Shown here: positions 7,573 to 15,937 of the stretch, one piece after another
Numbering within the stretch: position 1 is the stretch's first letter
Layout of the letters: every line of letters begins with the position of its first letter
Assembly: GCA_947245585.1 (NCBI GenBank)
Contig: CAMXPV010000017.1
Span: 1 to 64,000 of the forward strand
Source: an uncultured Lachnospiraceae bacterium
GTDB taxonomy: Bacteria; Bacillota; Clostridia; Lachnospirales; Lachnospiraceae
Direction: 5' to 3'
DNA length: 64,000 bases
The notes under the pieces: generated by a model
Database searches by the model: none
What the model was told of the DNA's origin: nothing
The model's input: the letters and a program-made list of their open reading frames with translations, nothing else
Program-made: the position numbers and the translations under genes

Positions 7573-8043
7573 ATGAGTTATCAGAACTATAAAAGAGCCA
7601 TGGAGCTTGCACCGAAATGTAAATTTTATACTACTGTGGGCGGTAAAAGTCAAGAAGAAATAGATAGATCTGAAGAAGTGTTAGGCATTAAGTTTTCAAA
7701 ACAATGCAGAGAGTTTTATGAACAATTTGGCTATCTGTCTTTTTTTGGTAATGAGATTTTTGGAATTGATCCGTATGACGATTCCGGAGAATTGGAGGGA
7801 AACTCCGTTGCTTATGCTGTAAACGACCGTGAAGAATATGGTTTACCTGTTAATTGGATTCCGATCTATCATTTTGATGATGGAATTATGGCATATTTAG
7901 ATTATTCATCCTTAAATGATGACGGGGAACCTTGTGTTATTGCGGCTTTCTATAATGGATCAGGATATCAAGTGAAGGAAACAGTAGCGGAGGATTTTGG
8001 AGATTTTGTTTTACGGCTAGTAGAAGAGCAACTTGGAAATTAG
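7573..8043 (+). CDS. SMI1/KNR4 (SUKH) family protein
   Basis: A 156-aa SUKH-1-type protein. The signature is SQEEIDRSEEVLGIKFSKQC followed by REFYEQFGYLSFFGNEIFGI, then an AYAVNDREEYGLPVNWIPIY strand region and a C-terminal AEDFGDFVLRLVEEQL helix. In bacteria these commonly act as immunity proteins against contact-dependent or polymorphic toxins and are found as orphan copies in immunity arrays. No cognate toxin lies within the window. A shortened copy is present at 6346-6450. Confidence 0.88.
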   Translation: MSYQNYKRAMELAPKCKFYTTVGGKSQEEIDRSEEVLGIKFSKQCREFYEQFGYLSFFGNEIFGIDPYDDSGELEGNSVAYAVNDREEYGLPVNWIPIYHFDDGIMAYLDYSSLNDDGEPCVIAAFYNGSGYQVKETVAEDFGDFVLRLVEEQLGN

Positions 8044-8053
8044 AGGCGCAATT

Positions 8054-8179
8054 ATGGGAAGCAGCAAAGACAGACTGCATCCCGAATTTAATTTATACGC
8101 AAAGTATGGTTTTGAAATCATAGACCGTAAAATGATTCCGTGGGGTTCTGTAGAAAAGATTTATATCATGCTGATATGA
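8054..8179 (+). pseudogene. Gene remnant, C-terminal piece (KYGFEIIDRKMIPWGS)
   Basis: Forty-one codons read MGSSKDRLHPEFNLYAKYGF and continue EIIDRKMIPWGSVEK before a frameshifted end. The YAKYGFEIIDRK part looks like the last strand-helix unit of a GNAT-type enzyme. The same 85-bp block occurs again at 8855-8939, where the frame continues as YHADMMEK. Neither copy has the rest of a gene upstream. Confidence 0.5.
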
Positions 8180-8194
8180 TGGAGGGAAACAAAA

Positions 8195-8698
8195 ATGGGA
8201 ATGACAGCATGTTACATGGAGGCTGAATGTGATTTAATAGAAAATTTGAAGAACAAATCAGACGAAGATTTATTTGAAGAAGTGGAAGCTCTTGCAGATC
8301 AAAATGGAAAGATGTATGACATGGACAAATTGTGGGACGGGCTCCATTTTATTTTAACAGGTGTTTCGGCTACTACGCCTATTGAGGATAACTTGCTGAG
8401 TGAAGCGATTGTGGGGACGGACATGTTTTCAAATGATGAAGATGCAGATTTTATTGCATATATTTATCCTGAAAGGGTCAGAGAAATAGTATCTGCTCTC
8501 GAGCAATTTGACATTGATAAGGCGCTTACTGATTTTTCTCCAGGAAAGTTAGCGCAAAACGGCATTTATCCGATCATATGGGTAGACTCTGAAAAAGAGG
8601 ATTTAAAGAAGGAACTACTGGAAGAGTTTCGTGGGCTGAAAGAGTTTTACCGTGATATGAGCAATGAACAGAAAGGGATCATTGTAAGTATTTATTGA
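8195..8698 (+). CDS. DUF1877 (YfbM-like) protein
   Basis: A 167-aa member of the DUF1877 family, recognised by the opening MGMTACYMEAECDLIENL and the central LWDGLHFILTG. The molecular function of the family is unknown; small members are frequent as single genes in accessory and immunity arrays. The frame is intact, with GGAGGG 7-12 nt before the ATG. It is flanked on both sides by pieces of the same 85-bp repeat, suggesting it entered or was duplicated together with that block. Confidence 0.85.
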   Translation: MGMTACYMEAECDLIENLKNKSDEDLFEEVEALADQNGKMYDMDKLWDGLHFILTGVSATTPIEDNLLSEAIVGTDMFSNDEDADFIAYIYPERVREIVSALEQFDIDKALTDFSPGKLAQNGIYPIIWVDSEKEDLKKELLEEFRGLKEFYRDMSNEQKGIIVSIY

Positions 8699-8726
8699 AT
8701 TTTACTGCCGTTAGCGAGGGTAAACC

Positions 8727-8849
8727 ATGTGTGAACTATGTGAAAACGTAAAGACGAGCGACTTCTTTCCTACGCCGGAATCCTATCTTACGTGTCTGGA
8801 TTACATACAGTTTTTGGTGGACAACGGGAGTTTTAGAAAAGGAAAATAG
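8727..8849 (+). pseudogene. Small gene reduced by internal deletion (MCELC...GSFRKGK)
   Basis: Forty codons start MCELCENVKTSDFFPTPESY and end LVDNGSFRKGK. My recollection of the family is a longer Cys-rich protein with a similar start and a C-terminal GSF(K/R)KG(K/R) tail, so the middle appears to be deleted while both ends remain. That comparison is from memory, not a search. The same 5' end is seen at 6927. Confidence 0.45.
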
Positions 8850-8948
8850 AGGCAAAAGTATGGTTTTGAAATCATAGACCGTAAAATGATTCCGTGGGGT
8901 TCCGTAGAAAAAAATATATATCATGCTGATATGATGGAGAAAATGATA

Positions 8949-9461
8949 ATGGATATAGAATTTAAAAAGATAACCGAGTTTTCCCGTGGAACACTTGCGG
9001 CGCTTCTAAGAGATGGCTATTCTTTTGAACCAAAATTTGAACAGAATTGGTCTGATCAATGGCAGGAATTTGACAACTTTTTTTATGATAATCCTCATAT
9101 TGCAGAATTCAGTGGTTTTATGACAGTTTTAGAAGGAAAACCGATCGGGTTTGTTTCTTGGAATCCGACCAATCTGCCAGAATCAACAGAAATTGGGCAC
9201 AACTGTATTTTGACGAAACATAAAGGAAAAGGATATGGAAAACGGCAGATGCAGGAGGCGGTTTTACGCATCATCGCGCAAGGGGCAAAAAAGATAGTCG
9301 TTTGGACAAATGAAATCTGTGTTCCTGCGCAGCATACCTATGAAAGTGCAGGATTCCGGTTTGTAAAAAAGAGTGAGGAAACATTCTCCGAATATGCGGG
9401 ACAAAGAATACATTATGAAATAAGTCGAGAATCTATGGAGGCTGGCGGCAGAATAAAGTGA
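8949..9461 (+). CDS. GNAT family N-acetyltransferase
   Basis: A 170-aa GNAT enzyme. Motif A is EIGHNCILTKHKGKGYGKRQ with the K-G-K-G-Y-G acetyl-CoA loop, followed by IVVWTNEICVPAQHTYESAGFRFV. The N-terminal half (LAALLRDGYSFEPKFEQNWSDQWQEFDNFF) is typical of acetyltransferases I have seen in Lachnospiraceae of unknown substrate. ATG 8949 is chosen because ATGGAGAAA provides a GGAG site 10 nt upstream; in-frame codons extend to 8886 but belong to the repeat block. It overlaps the next gene by 4 nt. Confidence 0.85.
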   Translation: MDIEFKKITEFSRGTLAALLRDGYSFEPKFEQNWSDQWQEFDNFFYDNPHIAEFSGFMTVLEGKPIGFVSWNPTNLPESTEIGHNCILTKHKGKGYGKRQMQEAVLRIIAQGAKKIVVWTNEICVPAQHTYESAGFRFVKKSEETFSEYAGQRIHYEISRESMEAGGRIK

Positions 9462-10204
9462 GAAAACGAGTATATGAGATTATTGAATTGTCAGATGGAA
9501 ATGACAAGGTAAGCAGAAGTTACGATTTGTTTATGATGTGCGTTATCGTGGCAAGCCTTATCCCACTGGCATTTAAGGAAACGAATACCTTGTTTTTCGC
9601 AGTAGATTACATATCGGCCACTATTTTTATTATTGATTACATATTGCGTTTGGCGACGGCGGATTACAAGTTTAGAAGCAAAGGAAAACATTGTGGGGGA
9701 GGGATAAAATCGTTTGCCGCATATCCCTTTACGCCTATGGCCATTATTGATCTTTTGGCGATACTTCCGACATTCAGTGTTGTGGCATCCGGTTTCAAAA
9801 TATTAAAGCTTTTCCGATTGCTGCGCACATTCAGGGTATTTAAGGTATTTAAAATTGTAAGATATTCTAAAAGCATTACCGTTATTTCTAATGTAATCAG
9901 GAAACAAAAAGAATCTCTTTTAGCAGTATGCGTACTGGCGGCCGCATATATTGTCATATGTGCACTGATTATTTTTAATGTTGAGCCAGATACGTTTGAT
10001 AGCTTTTTTTCGGCTATATATTGGGCTACGGTCAGCCTTACAACTATGGGCTACGGGGACATATACCCGGTATCTACGTTTGGAAGAATTGTAACGATGC
10101 TTTCATCCTTTGTTGGGATTGCCATTGTAGCGCTTCCGGCAGGCATTATAACGGCGGGATATATGGATGCGATTAAAAAAGAAGAAAGAAATATACTTGA
10201 TTGA
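9458..10204 (+). CDS. Voltage-gated-type potassium channel
   Basis: A 248-aa six-helix K+ channel subunit. S1-S3 lie between residues 22 and 115. S4 is the Arg/Lys ladder KILKLFRLLRTFRVFKVFKI, and S5-pore-S6 follows with selectivity filter TTMGYGD and the Gly-rich S6 LSSFVGIAIVALPAGIITAG. It would form a tetramer in the cell membrane conducting K+. The start is GTG overlapping the acetyltransferase stop (GTGA), so the two genes are translationally coupled. No regulatory cytosolic domain is present. Confidence 0.93.
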   Translation: MRKRVYEIIELSDGNDKVSRSYDLFMMCVIVASLIPLAFKETNTLFFAVDYISATIFIIDYILRLATADYKFRSKGKHCGGGIKSFAAYPFTPMAIIDLLAILPTFSVVASGFKILKLFRLLRTFRVFKVFKIVRYSKSITVISNVIRKQKESLLAVCVLAAAYIVICALIIFNVEPDTFDSFFSAIYWATVSLTTMGYGDIYPVSTFGRIVTMLSSFVGIAIVALPAGIITAGYMDAIKKEERNILD

Positions 10205-10258
10205 AACGACATTGTGAAAAAATGATAGCACACGAATTTGACTACAGGAGGAAATGGG

Positions 10259-11311
10259 ATGGACATAGAAATCGTTCCGGCCTATACGCACGCACAGGAA
10301 ATAAACGCTCTGTTTTCGGAATACACAGACATGCTGATTGCAAATGACCGTTCTTTTCAAGAGTATCTTGCCATTCAGCATTATGACGAAGAGGTCAATC
10401 ATTTGGAAGAAAAATACGGTATGCCTTCCGGAAGGCTGTATTTGGCTTATTGTGACGGAGAAGCCGCAGGCTGTATCGGACTAAAAAAGATAGATGAAAG
10501 AAATTGCGAAATGAAACGTCTCTATGTCAGGCCGCAGTACAGAGAGCAGAAGATCGGCAAACTGTTGGTAGAGAAAATCATCCTTGACGCAAAAGAAATC
10601 GGTTATTCTTCTATGCTGTTAGATACGCTCCCTTTTTTGGATCAGGCGATTCATATGTATGAAAAATTCGGCTTTTACACAATAGATTGCTATAATAACA
10701 GTCCTATGAGTACATCCATATATATGAGATTGGATTTAAAGAGGGAAAGAATCATAAAACCTATGGAAGAGAAGTATCTTCTGCCGTCACTGGATCTGGT
10801 TGAAGAGGTATTTACGGAATGGGACAGCCCGGAGGAAGGGAAAATGGTACGGCAGTTGGTGGAAGAAATACGTGCAAAGAAATACTACCTTCCCGAGTTG
10901 GAATTGTTAATGCTTGATGAGAAAGATGAGATCATAGGATATGCCATGTTTTCCCGGTTTCACATTGGGGGCAGATACGAGAATGAATTGCTTCTATTGA
11001 CACCGGTTGCGGTAAAAACCAAAATGCAGAGACGGCATATTTCAAAGGAATTGTTGGAATATGGGTTTGAAAAGGCGAAAGAAGCAGGGTTTAAAGCGAT
11101 ACTGGTAGAAGGGAATCCCCAAAACTATAATCCCCGTGGATTCCAGTCAAGCTATCTGTTTGGAATAGAGGCAGGGCCAAATATCAAGCTTCCCCGTCCC
11201 GAATGCCTGATGGTCAAGGAATTGGAGGATGGCGCGTTAGACAGAATGCAGGGCCAGGTGGATTATTCCTTCTATGATGTGCTTTGTCCTCCGACAGGGG
11301 GACAGATATGA
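10259..11311 (+). CDS. Double GNAT acetyltransferase (two fused domains)
   Basis: A 350-aa fusion. Domain 1 (about residues 1-158) has CEMKRLYVRPQYREQKIGKL and an IHMYEKFGFYTID end. Domain 2 (about 165-335) has ELLLLTPVAVKTKMQRRHIS and FKAILVEGNPQNYNPRGFQS, resembling the YhbS type. Both halves are usually separate proteins. The start is ATG 10259 behind ACAGGAGG. Domain 1 has an atypical K-I-G-K acetyl-CoA loop and domain 2 an R-H-I-S loop, so only one may be active. The gene overlaps the following AraC-like frame by 4 nt. Confidence 0.85.
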   Translation: MDIEIVPAYTHAQEINALFSEYTDMLIANDRSFQEYLAIQHYDEEVNHLEEKYGMPSGRLYLAYCDGEAAGCIGLKKIDERNCEMKRLYVRPQYREQKIGKLLVEKIILDAKEIGYSSMLLDTLPFLDQAIHMYEKFGFYTIDCYNNSPMSTSIYMRLDLKRERIIKPMEEKYLLPSLDLVEEVFTEWDSPEEGKMVRQLVEEIRAKKYYLPELELLMLDEKDEIIGYAMFSRFHIGGRYENELLLLTPVAVKTKMQRRHISKELLEYGFEKAKEAGFKAILVEGNPQNYNPRGFQSSYLFGIEAGPNIKLPRPECLMVKELEDGALDRMQGQVDYSFYDVLCPPTGGQI

Positions 11312-12069
11312 AAAGTATCCATAGCATCGAATTTTATTCGGGAAGCAAGGAAGAATTACTTCCCAATTTTGAAAAAGATTTTCCCTATATCGCTTCGAGG
11401 GTCGAACTTGACAAATTTATAGGGCGCTATGTGCCGTGGCACTGGCACAATACGGTGGAACTTTTTTACATGGAAAGCGGCAGCATTGAATATGATACGC
11501 CGGGAGGAAAATTAGTGTTTCCTGCCGGAAGCGGCGGCATGGTAAATTCCAATGTACTCCATACGACGAAAGCGGTATCACAGCGGGAAAAGAATATACA
11601 ACTGCTTCATATGTTCGATGTTTCTCTGCTTGCCGGAGAACAGGGAAGCAGGATGTGGCAAAAGTATATCGCGCCTGTTACAACCGCCTCGCAGGTTGAA
11701 ATAATCCCTCTCTTCCCGGGGAATGACGGATATCAGCCATGGCTGCGGTTTGGGGAGCAGCAGCTATTTTGGAAAGGTTTTTCGGGAGTACGCAAATTGT
11801 TCGCCGACAGAATATCGAAGAAAATGGCAGAATTGTGATAGATGAGGGCAGAAATGAAATAGTTTTTCCACACCCATGGCATTATAATGATATCAGTAAA
11901 GCGAATCAGCTATTTGCGGGAGGTGGGGTGGATCAATGGAGAAGAAAAGATACAGGACAGTTTGTGGCAGCAGTACCGCCAAAACAATAACTGCCTGCGG
12001 CTTATTTTAGAAATCCCTAATCCGGGAGATTATATGAGTATTGTCTCTTACTATGCCGGAGACTGTTGA
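11308..12069 (+). pseudogene. AraC-family regulator, broken after the cupin domain
   Basis: The first 177 codons (11308-11838) encode an AraC-type N-terminal sensor with PWHWHNTVELFYMESGSIEY, a cupin His motif, and a LQLLHMFDVSLLAG strand region. Two stop codons (TGA TAG) occur at 11836-11841, and the C-terminal helix-turn-helix is absent from that frame. Weak traces of it (HTHGII...ISVKRISYL and CLRLI..IPNPGDYMSIV) appear in another frame to 12069. I therefore call it a frameshifted pseudogene; a shortened ligand-binding protein could still be made. Confidence 0.6.
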
Positions 12070-12095
12070 TTTGTCTGTAAATATTTCATCATAAA

Positions 12096-12136
12096 GGGGG
12101 GGGGGTGGACGCTTTATCTGCCACCCCCGCCTTTTT
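12096..12136 (+). terminator. G-rich terminator hairpin
   Basis: GGGGGTGG (12101-12108) pairs with CCACCCCC (12121-12128), followed by GCCTTTTT. The 5' arm lies in a run of ten G residues (12096-12105), a slippage-prone homopolymer. It separates the AraC remnant from the next gene. Confidence 0.65.
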
Positions 12137-12172
12137 GAAGGAAACGGCATTTCCAATTAGAGGGGTGATATT

Positions 12173-12763
12173 GTGTATTACGAGGCAAGCGATTTTTTAG
12201 AAACGGCGGATGACGATACTTTAAAGCGGATCGCCCGCGCAAGGGAATTGACAAGAAAGTACTATTTTTCTGATTATGGAGATACGGCAAACAGGACTGC
12301 CATTCTACGTGAGTTGTTGGGCAAAATGGGAGAGAACGTGGCAATTGATACGCCTTTTCATTGCGATTATGGGAAAAATATCTTTGTGGGAAATGATGTA
12401 ATAATCAATATGAACTGTACTTTTGTTGACAACAGCCCTATCCGGATTGGCGACAGGGTTTTGATTGCATCAAATGTGCAGATTTATACATCTGCACACC
12501 CGGTTTTGCCACAGGAAAGGCTTGTGTCAGATTGGCGAGAACACCGGACGACATTTTTTAAAACCTATGCACGTCCGGTAAAGATAGAAAATAATGTCTG
12601 GATTGGCGGCGGCTGTATTCTTCTGCCGGGAGTCACTATAGGGGAAAACAGCGTGATAGGGGCAGGAAGCGTGGTAAACCGTTCCATTCCGTCCAATTGC
12701 GTTGCTGTAGGGAATCCATGCAGGGTGATACGCTATTTAAATGCAGACAGGGAAAGGTGGTAA
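12173..12763 (+). CDS. Sugar O-acetyltransferase, second copy
   Basis: A 196-aa hexapeptide acetyltransferase paralogous to the one at 5748. The N-terminal part is DFLETADDDTLKRIARAREL, then GKNIFVGNDVIINMNCTFVD, TSAHPVLP with the catalytic-type His, and IENNVWIGGGCILLPGVTIG. The start is GTG at 12173 with GAGGGGTGAT upstream. Divergence from the first copy is considerable, so it is an independent acquisition or an old duplicate, not a recent tandem copy. The HAD gene begins 2 nt after its stop, so the two form an operon. Confidence 0.88.
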   Translation: MYYEASDFLETADDDTLKRIARARELTRKYYFSDYGDTANRTAILRELLGKMGENVAIDTPFHCDYGKNIFVGNDVIINMNCTFVDNSPIRIGDRVLIASNVQIYTSAHPVLPQERLVSDWREHRTTFFKTYARPVKIENNVWIGGGCILLPGVTIGENSVIGAGSVVNRSIPSNCVAVGNPCRVIRYLNADRERW

Positions 12764-12764
12764 C

Positions 12765-13397
12765 ATGAAATACAAACATATTGTTTTTGACGTTGATGGT
12801 ACTCTTATTGACACGGAATATGCGGTTTTGCACTCGCTGCAGGAAACGTTGAGGGTATTGATTGGAAAAGAGGTACCATGCGATGAACTGAAATTTGCAC
12901 TGGGAATTACAGGGATAGACGCATTGAAAATACTTGATATAAAAGACATCCCCCTTGCAATAGAATTATGGGAGAATAAATTGCGTGAATATTCGGATAA
13001 CACAAAGCCATTTGACGGAATAGAGGAGCTGTTGAAAAATCTTCTAAATTTGGGTTACAAAATTGGAGTTGTCACTTCAAGGACAAGGGAAGAATTTGAT
13101 CATGAGTTTTGTCGTCTGGGTATCAGCCATTATTTTACGACAACCGTCTGCGCGGACGATACTAAGGAGCATAAACCCAATGCCGGACCGCTTTTGAAAT
13201 ATATGCAATTATCGAATACAGACGATGAGAAAGTGCTTTATATCGGAGACAGTGAATACGACAGCAAGTGTGCCCAAAATGCGGGGACTGATTTTGCTTT
13301 GGCAGTATGGGGCAGCCATAACAAACTCGTAAAGGCAGACTACTTTTTGGAAAGGCCTGCCGACTTATTGTCTGTTTTGACTGGCACAAATTCATAA
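12765..13397 (+). CDS. HAD-superfamily phosphatase (phosphoglycolate phosphatase-like)
   Basis: A 210-aa HAD subfamily IA hydrolase. Motif I is HIVFDVDGTLIDTE, motif II is IGVVTSRTREEF, motif III Lys lies in KEHKPNAGPL, and motif IV is LYIGDSEYDSKCAQNAG. A helical cap lies between residues 18 and 90. It would hydrolyse a small phosphate ester in the cytosol; the resemblance to Gph/PgmB types does not fix the substrate. It follows the acetyltransferase by 1 nt. Confidence 0.88.
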   Translation: MKYKHIVFDVDGTLIDTEYAVLHSLQETLRVLIGKEVPCDELKFALGITGIDALKILDIKDIPLAIELWENKLREYSDNTKPFDGIEELLKNLLNLGYKIGVVTSRTREEFDHEFCRLGISHYFTTTVCADDTKEHKPNAGPLLKYMQLSNTDDEKVLYIGDSEYDSKCAQNAGTDFALAVWGSHNKLVKADYFLERPADLLSVLTGTNS

Positions 13398-13410
13398 ATG
13401 TAAGGACAGC

Positions 13411-13929
13411 TTAGGATAAATGCTGCCAATCTATGTTTTCCAAAGCCAGTAGTTTTGCTTTTTTGTCGATTCCTCCGGCATACCCCGTCAGACTTCCGTT
13501 AGTCCCGATCACTCTGTGGCAGGGGACGATAATAGAGATGGGATTGTGCCCTACTGCGCCGCCGACCGCCTGGGCAGACATGCGGGATTGTCCTTTCTGT
13601 CTTGCGACTTCCCTTGCGATTTCCCCGTAAGTGACCGTTTTTCCGTAGGGTATCTTTTGCAGGATTTTCCATACGGAAAGTTGAAAAGGGGTGCCGATCA
13701 TATGGACAGGCGGATTAAAATGTGGTTCTTTGCCAGAAAAATAGACGGTTAGCCATTCTCTTGCCTGTGCCAGGACAGGCGCGTCCGTTTCTTTATGTGC
13801 TGTGTCAAGGCGGTTTGGATAGTATTTTTCCCCGTCAAACCATAACCCGGTCAGCCCCGTTTCATCAGCGGCAAGGAGAATGCCGCCGATGGGAGATTGG
13901 TAATGAGTTGTATATTGCATTTGATGCAC
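13411..13929 (-). CDS. ogt: Methylated-DNA-protein-cysteine methyltransferase
   Basis: A 172-aa suicide repair protein that takes methyl from O6-methylguanine. The active site is IIVPCHRVIG with nucleophile Cys137; the helix-turn-helix region is KTVTYGEIAREVARQ, and the Asn hinge and GYAGGIDKKAKLLALE follow. The N-terminal ribonuclease-like domain is present, so it is the single-function Ogt form. Two starts are possible: GTG 13929, 4 nt after AAGGA, and ATG 13920. It is the only minus-strand gene in this part and is convergent with the HAD gene. Confidence 0.93.
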   Translation of the reverse strand: MHQMQYTTHYQSPIGGILLAADETGLTGLWFDGEKYYPNRLDTAHKETDAPVLAQAREWLTVYFSGKEPHFNPPVHMIGTPFQLSVWKILQKIPYGKTVTYGEIAREVARQKGQSRMSAQAVGGAVGHNPISIIVPCHRVIGTNGSLTGYAGGIDKKAKLLALENIDWQHLS

Positions 13930-14056
13930 CTGTTCCTTATAAGTTTCGGTATTGGTCTATATTTTATCACATTTTGTGCTATATTGTAACATATTATACT
14001 TGCCCATCATCATATCTATGACGGAATAGAGTGGACTGACAATCAAATACTTGTAT

Positions 14057-14085
14057 TTGCTATGAGATTTTCGTTAGGGTATAAT
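14057..14085 (+). promoter_or_regulatory. Promoter of PIN module 3
   Basis: TTGCTA (14057-14062), 17-bp spacer, TATAAT (14080-14085). The 35 bp from CTTGTATTTGCTATGA onward match the region at 4826-4862 at most positions, so the two PIN modules share an ancestral promoter. Confidence 0.7.
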
Positions 14086-14139
14086 ATAAATTAAGATACG
14101 TACTGGAATGCCGGGACAGGAAAAATAGGAGGTCTTTTT

Positions 14140-14364
14140 ATGACAGCGATCAGACAGGAAGCAATGCAAATGCTGGAAAAAGTACCAGAAGATAAACTGG
14201 GATTTGTGATTCAGATTATGCAGGGTGTGAACGGATTATTGGGGACGGTAGATACTGAGGAAAAGAAAGTTGTAGATTTAAAACAGTTTGTTATGGAACC
14301 GACAGAGCGGGGAGAAAATGCAGACCAATATGTAAGGGAGTTGCGGGATAATGACAGATTTTAA
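14140..14364 (+). CDS. Antitoxin of PIN module
   Basis: A 74-aa protein beginning MTAIRQEAMQMLEKVPEDKL, with a helical LGFVIQIMQGVNGLL part and a C-terminal YVRELRDNDRF toxin-binding tail. It resembles DUF2281-like antitoxins. Its N-terminal half is unrelated to the antitoxin at 4901 although the partner toxins are close paralogues and the promoters match. It overlaps the toxin start by 14 nt, the same overlap as in the other module. Expected to repress its own promoter with the toxin as co-repressor. Confidence 0.65.
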   Translation: MTAIRQEAMQMLEKVPEDKLGFVIQIMQGVNGLLGTVDTEEKKVVDLKQFVMEPTERGENADQYVRELRDNDRF

Positions 14365-14779
14365 AAGGATATTTATTGATACGGCTCCCATTATTTATTT
14401 CTTAGAAAATAGTTCCCTGTATATGGAATCAATGAGCGCCTTTTTTGCAAAATGTCTGAAAGAGAATATAAAAATTGTTACTTCAGCCCTAACTGTTGAA
14501 GAATACCTTGTACAACCCTATACTAAAGGGAAAGGCGATTATGTAGAGAATTTTAAAAGATTTATTGAATATATGAATATTGAAGTGGTGGATATTGATT
14601 TTTCAATAGCTGAACAGGGCGCAAAGATTAGGGGACAGTATAGAGGTTTTAAAGCGGTGGATTCATTGCAGCTTGCAACAGCAATAGTAAAGAAATGTGA
14701 TGTGTTTTTTACAAATGATAAACAACTTCGGCAGGAAAAAGAGCTGCCATGTATGACGATGGAAGACATACAGAAATAA
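14351..14779 (+). CDS. PIN-domain ribonuclease toxin
   Basis: A 142-aa VapC-like toxin with the full acidic set: Asp10 in RIFIDTAPIIYFLE, Glu in LTVEEYLV, Asp in KAVDSLQLATA, and Asp in FTNDKQL. It is expected to cleave a structured RNA when freed from its antitoxin. It is the apparently active counterpart of the Val10 protein at 5136, with similarity over the whole length. Confidence 0.85.
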   Translation: MTDFKRIFIDTAPIIYFLENSSLYMESMSAFFAKCLKENIKIVTSALTVEEYLVQPYTKGKGDYVENFKRFIEYMNIEVVDIDFSIAEQGAKIRGQYRGFKAVDSLQLATAIVKKCDVFFTNDKQLRQEKELPCMTMEDIQK

Positions 14780-14821
14780 GGAAAACCTGATAATTTACCT
14801 GTAATATCATACGGAGGATAT

Positions 14822-15313
14822 ATGGAAATAGAATTAGTCAGGGCGAATCCTGGTGATGCGAAAGAACTGCATGCCATGCAGGTGGAAGCCTTCCAAAAAT
14901 TATTAGAGAAATATCAGGACTTTGATACAAGCCCTGCCAGTGAGGGTTGGGAAAAAGTGGAAGCACGTTTACAGCAGGATTTTACCTATTACTATTTTAT
15001 CTGTGCCGGGCGGCAAAAAGTCGGGGCTGTTCGCGTGATCGACAAAAAAGAAGCGGGGAAAAACAAGAGAATTTCTCCGATCTTTGTCTTGCCGGAATTT
15101 CAGGGAAAGGGCATTGCGCAGGAGTCGATCCGGATGTGCGAAGAAGTGCATGGAAATGATCATTGGGAACTGGACACTATTTTGCAGGAACCGGGGAATT
15201 GCCATTTGTATGAGAAAATGGGGTATCGTCAAACCGGAAAAACGGAAGTGATCAACGAAAGGATGACACTGGTGTTTTATGAAAAAAATCTTCATTCACG
15301 GTACAGGGCATAG
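14822..15313 (+). CDS. GNAT family N-acetyltransferase
   Basis: A 163-aa GNAT protein. Motif A is ISPIFVLPEFQGKGIAQESI with Q-G-K-G-I-A, and motif B is EPGNCHLYEKMGYRQTGKTE. The N-terminus MEIELVRANPGDAKELHAMQ is the usual first strand-helix. The substrate is unknown. GGAGGATAT precedes the ATG. Its last 35 nt overlap the alpha/beta hydrolase gene in another frame, which implies coupled translation. Confidence 0.87.
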   Translation: MEIELVRANPGDAKELHAMQVEAFQKLLEKYQDFDTSPASEGWEKVEARLQQDFTYYYFICAGRQKVGAVRVIDKKEAGKNKRISPIFVLPEFQGKGIAQESIRMCEEVHGNDHWELDTILQEPGNCHLYEKMGYRQTGKTEVINERMTLVFYEKNLHSRYRA

Positions 15314-15905
15314 AGCGGCAAGCTGGGACGAAACGATCGCTTGTATGAAACATAGCGACAATATATTGTGTCCCGATCTGATGACCCTCCTGGACAAAAA
15401 AGAGGCAACTTATTCTAATTTATATGACTCGTTTGTGAAATACGGTGGTGAAATTGACGGACGTGTTGCACTGTGCGGTCTTTCGCTTGGTGGCATACTG
15501 GCGTTACAGTATGCGCTTGACTTTCCGGATAAGGTACAGTCACTTGTCCTGATTGGAACGCCGCATAAAGTGTCGAAGGCAGCGCTTGGCATTCAGAATG
15601 CCGTTTTCAGGTTTTTTCCGAAATCTCTTTTTGAGAGCATGGCTTTTGAGAAAAAGGATATCTTTCTTCTGGTCAATTCCATGAAAGATTTGGATTTCAG
15701 AAACAGGGCGCAGGATGTGCAATGTCCCGTCTTGCTTATTTGCGGAAAAAAAGACAGCGCCAATATGAAATCGGCGCTTTACTTTCAAGAAAATATGAAA
15801 CATGCAAAATTGGAAATCATAGAAAATGCGGGACATGTAGTAAATGAAGATAACCCAGAGAGACTTGCAGAGATTTTAGATGCCTATTATAGCGAAACGA
15901 TTTGA
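15279..15905 (+). CDS. Alpha/beta-fold hydrolase
   Basis: A 208-aa cytosolic serine hydrolase. The oxyanion loop is FIHGTGHRAASW, the nucleophile elbow is CGLSLGG (Ser69), the acid is likely Asp in CGKKDSAN, and the base is His in NAGHVVNEDNPE. The length and short cap resemble small esterases or peptidase-like hydrolases; the substrate cannot be inferred. The ATG lies within the 3' end of the acetyltransferase gene, with AAAGGATG about 12 nt upstream. Confidence 0.88.
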   Translation: MKKIFIHGTGHRAASWDETIACMKHSDNILCPDLMTLLDKKEATYSNLYDSFVKYGGEIDGRVALCGLSLGGILALQYALDFPDKVQSLVLIGTPHKVSKAALGIQNAVFRFFPKSLFESMAFEKKDIFLLVNSMKDLDFRNRAQDVQCPVLLICGKKDSANMKSALYFQENMKHAKLEIIENAGHVVNEDNPERLAEILDAYYSETI

Positions 15906-15937
15906 GATAAGACGAAATCTTTGGAGGAATATTTAGG

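Larger units (their letters stand above)
8101..8939. repeat. 85-bp direct repeat flanking DUF1877
   Basis: Copies at 8101-8184 and 8855-8939 are nearly identical from AAAGTATGGTTTTGAAATCA through GATATGATGGAG, with one substitution and a short indel in an A-rich run. The interval given spans both copies. They enclose the DUF1877 gene and the MCELC remnant. Confidence 0.75.

Noticed and set aside
12096-12105. Poly-G tract as a phase-variation switch
   Set aside because: It lies in a terminator between genes, not in a coding frame or promoter spacer.
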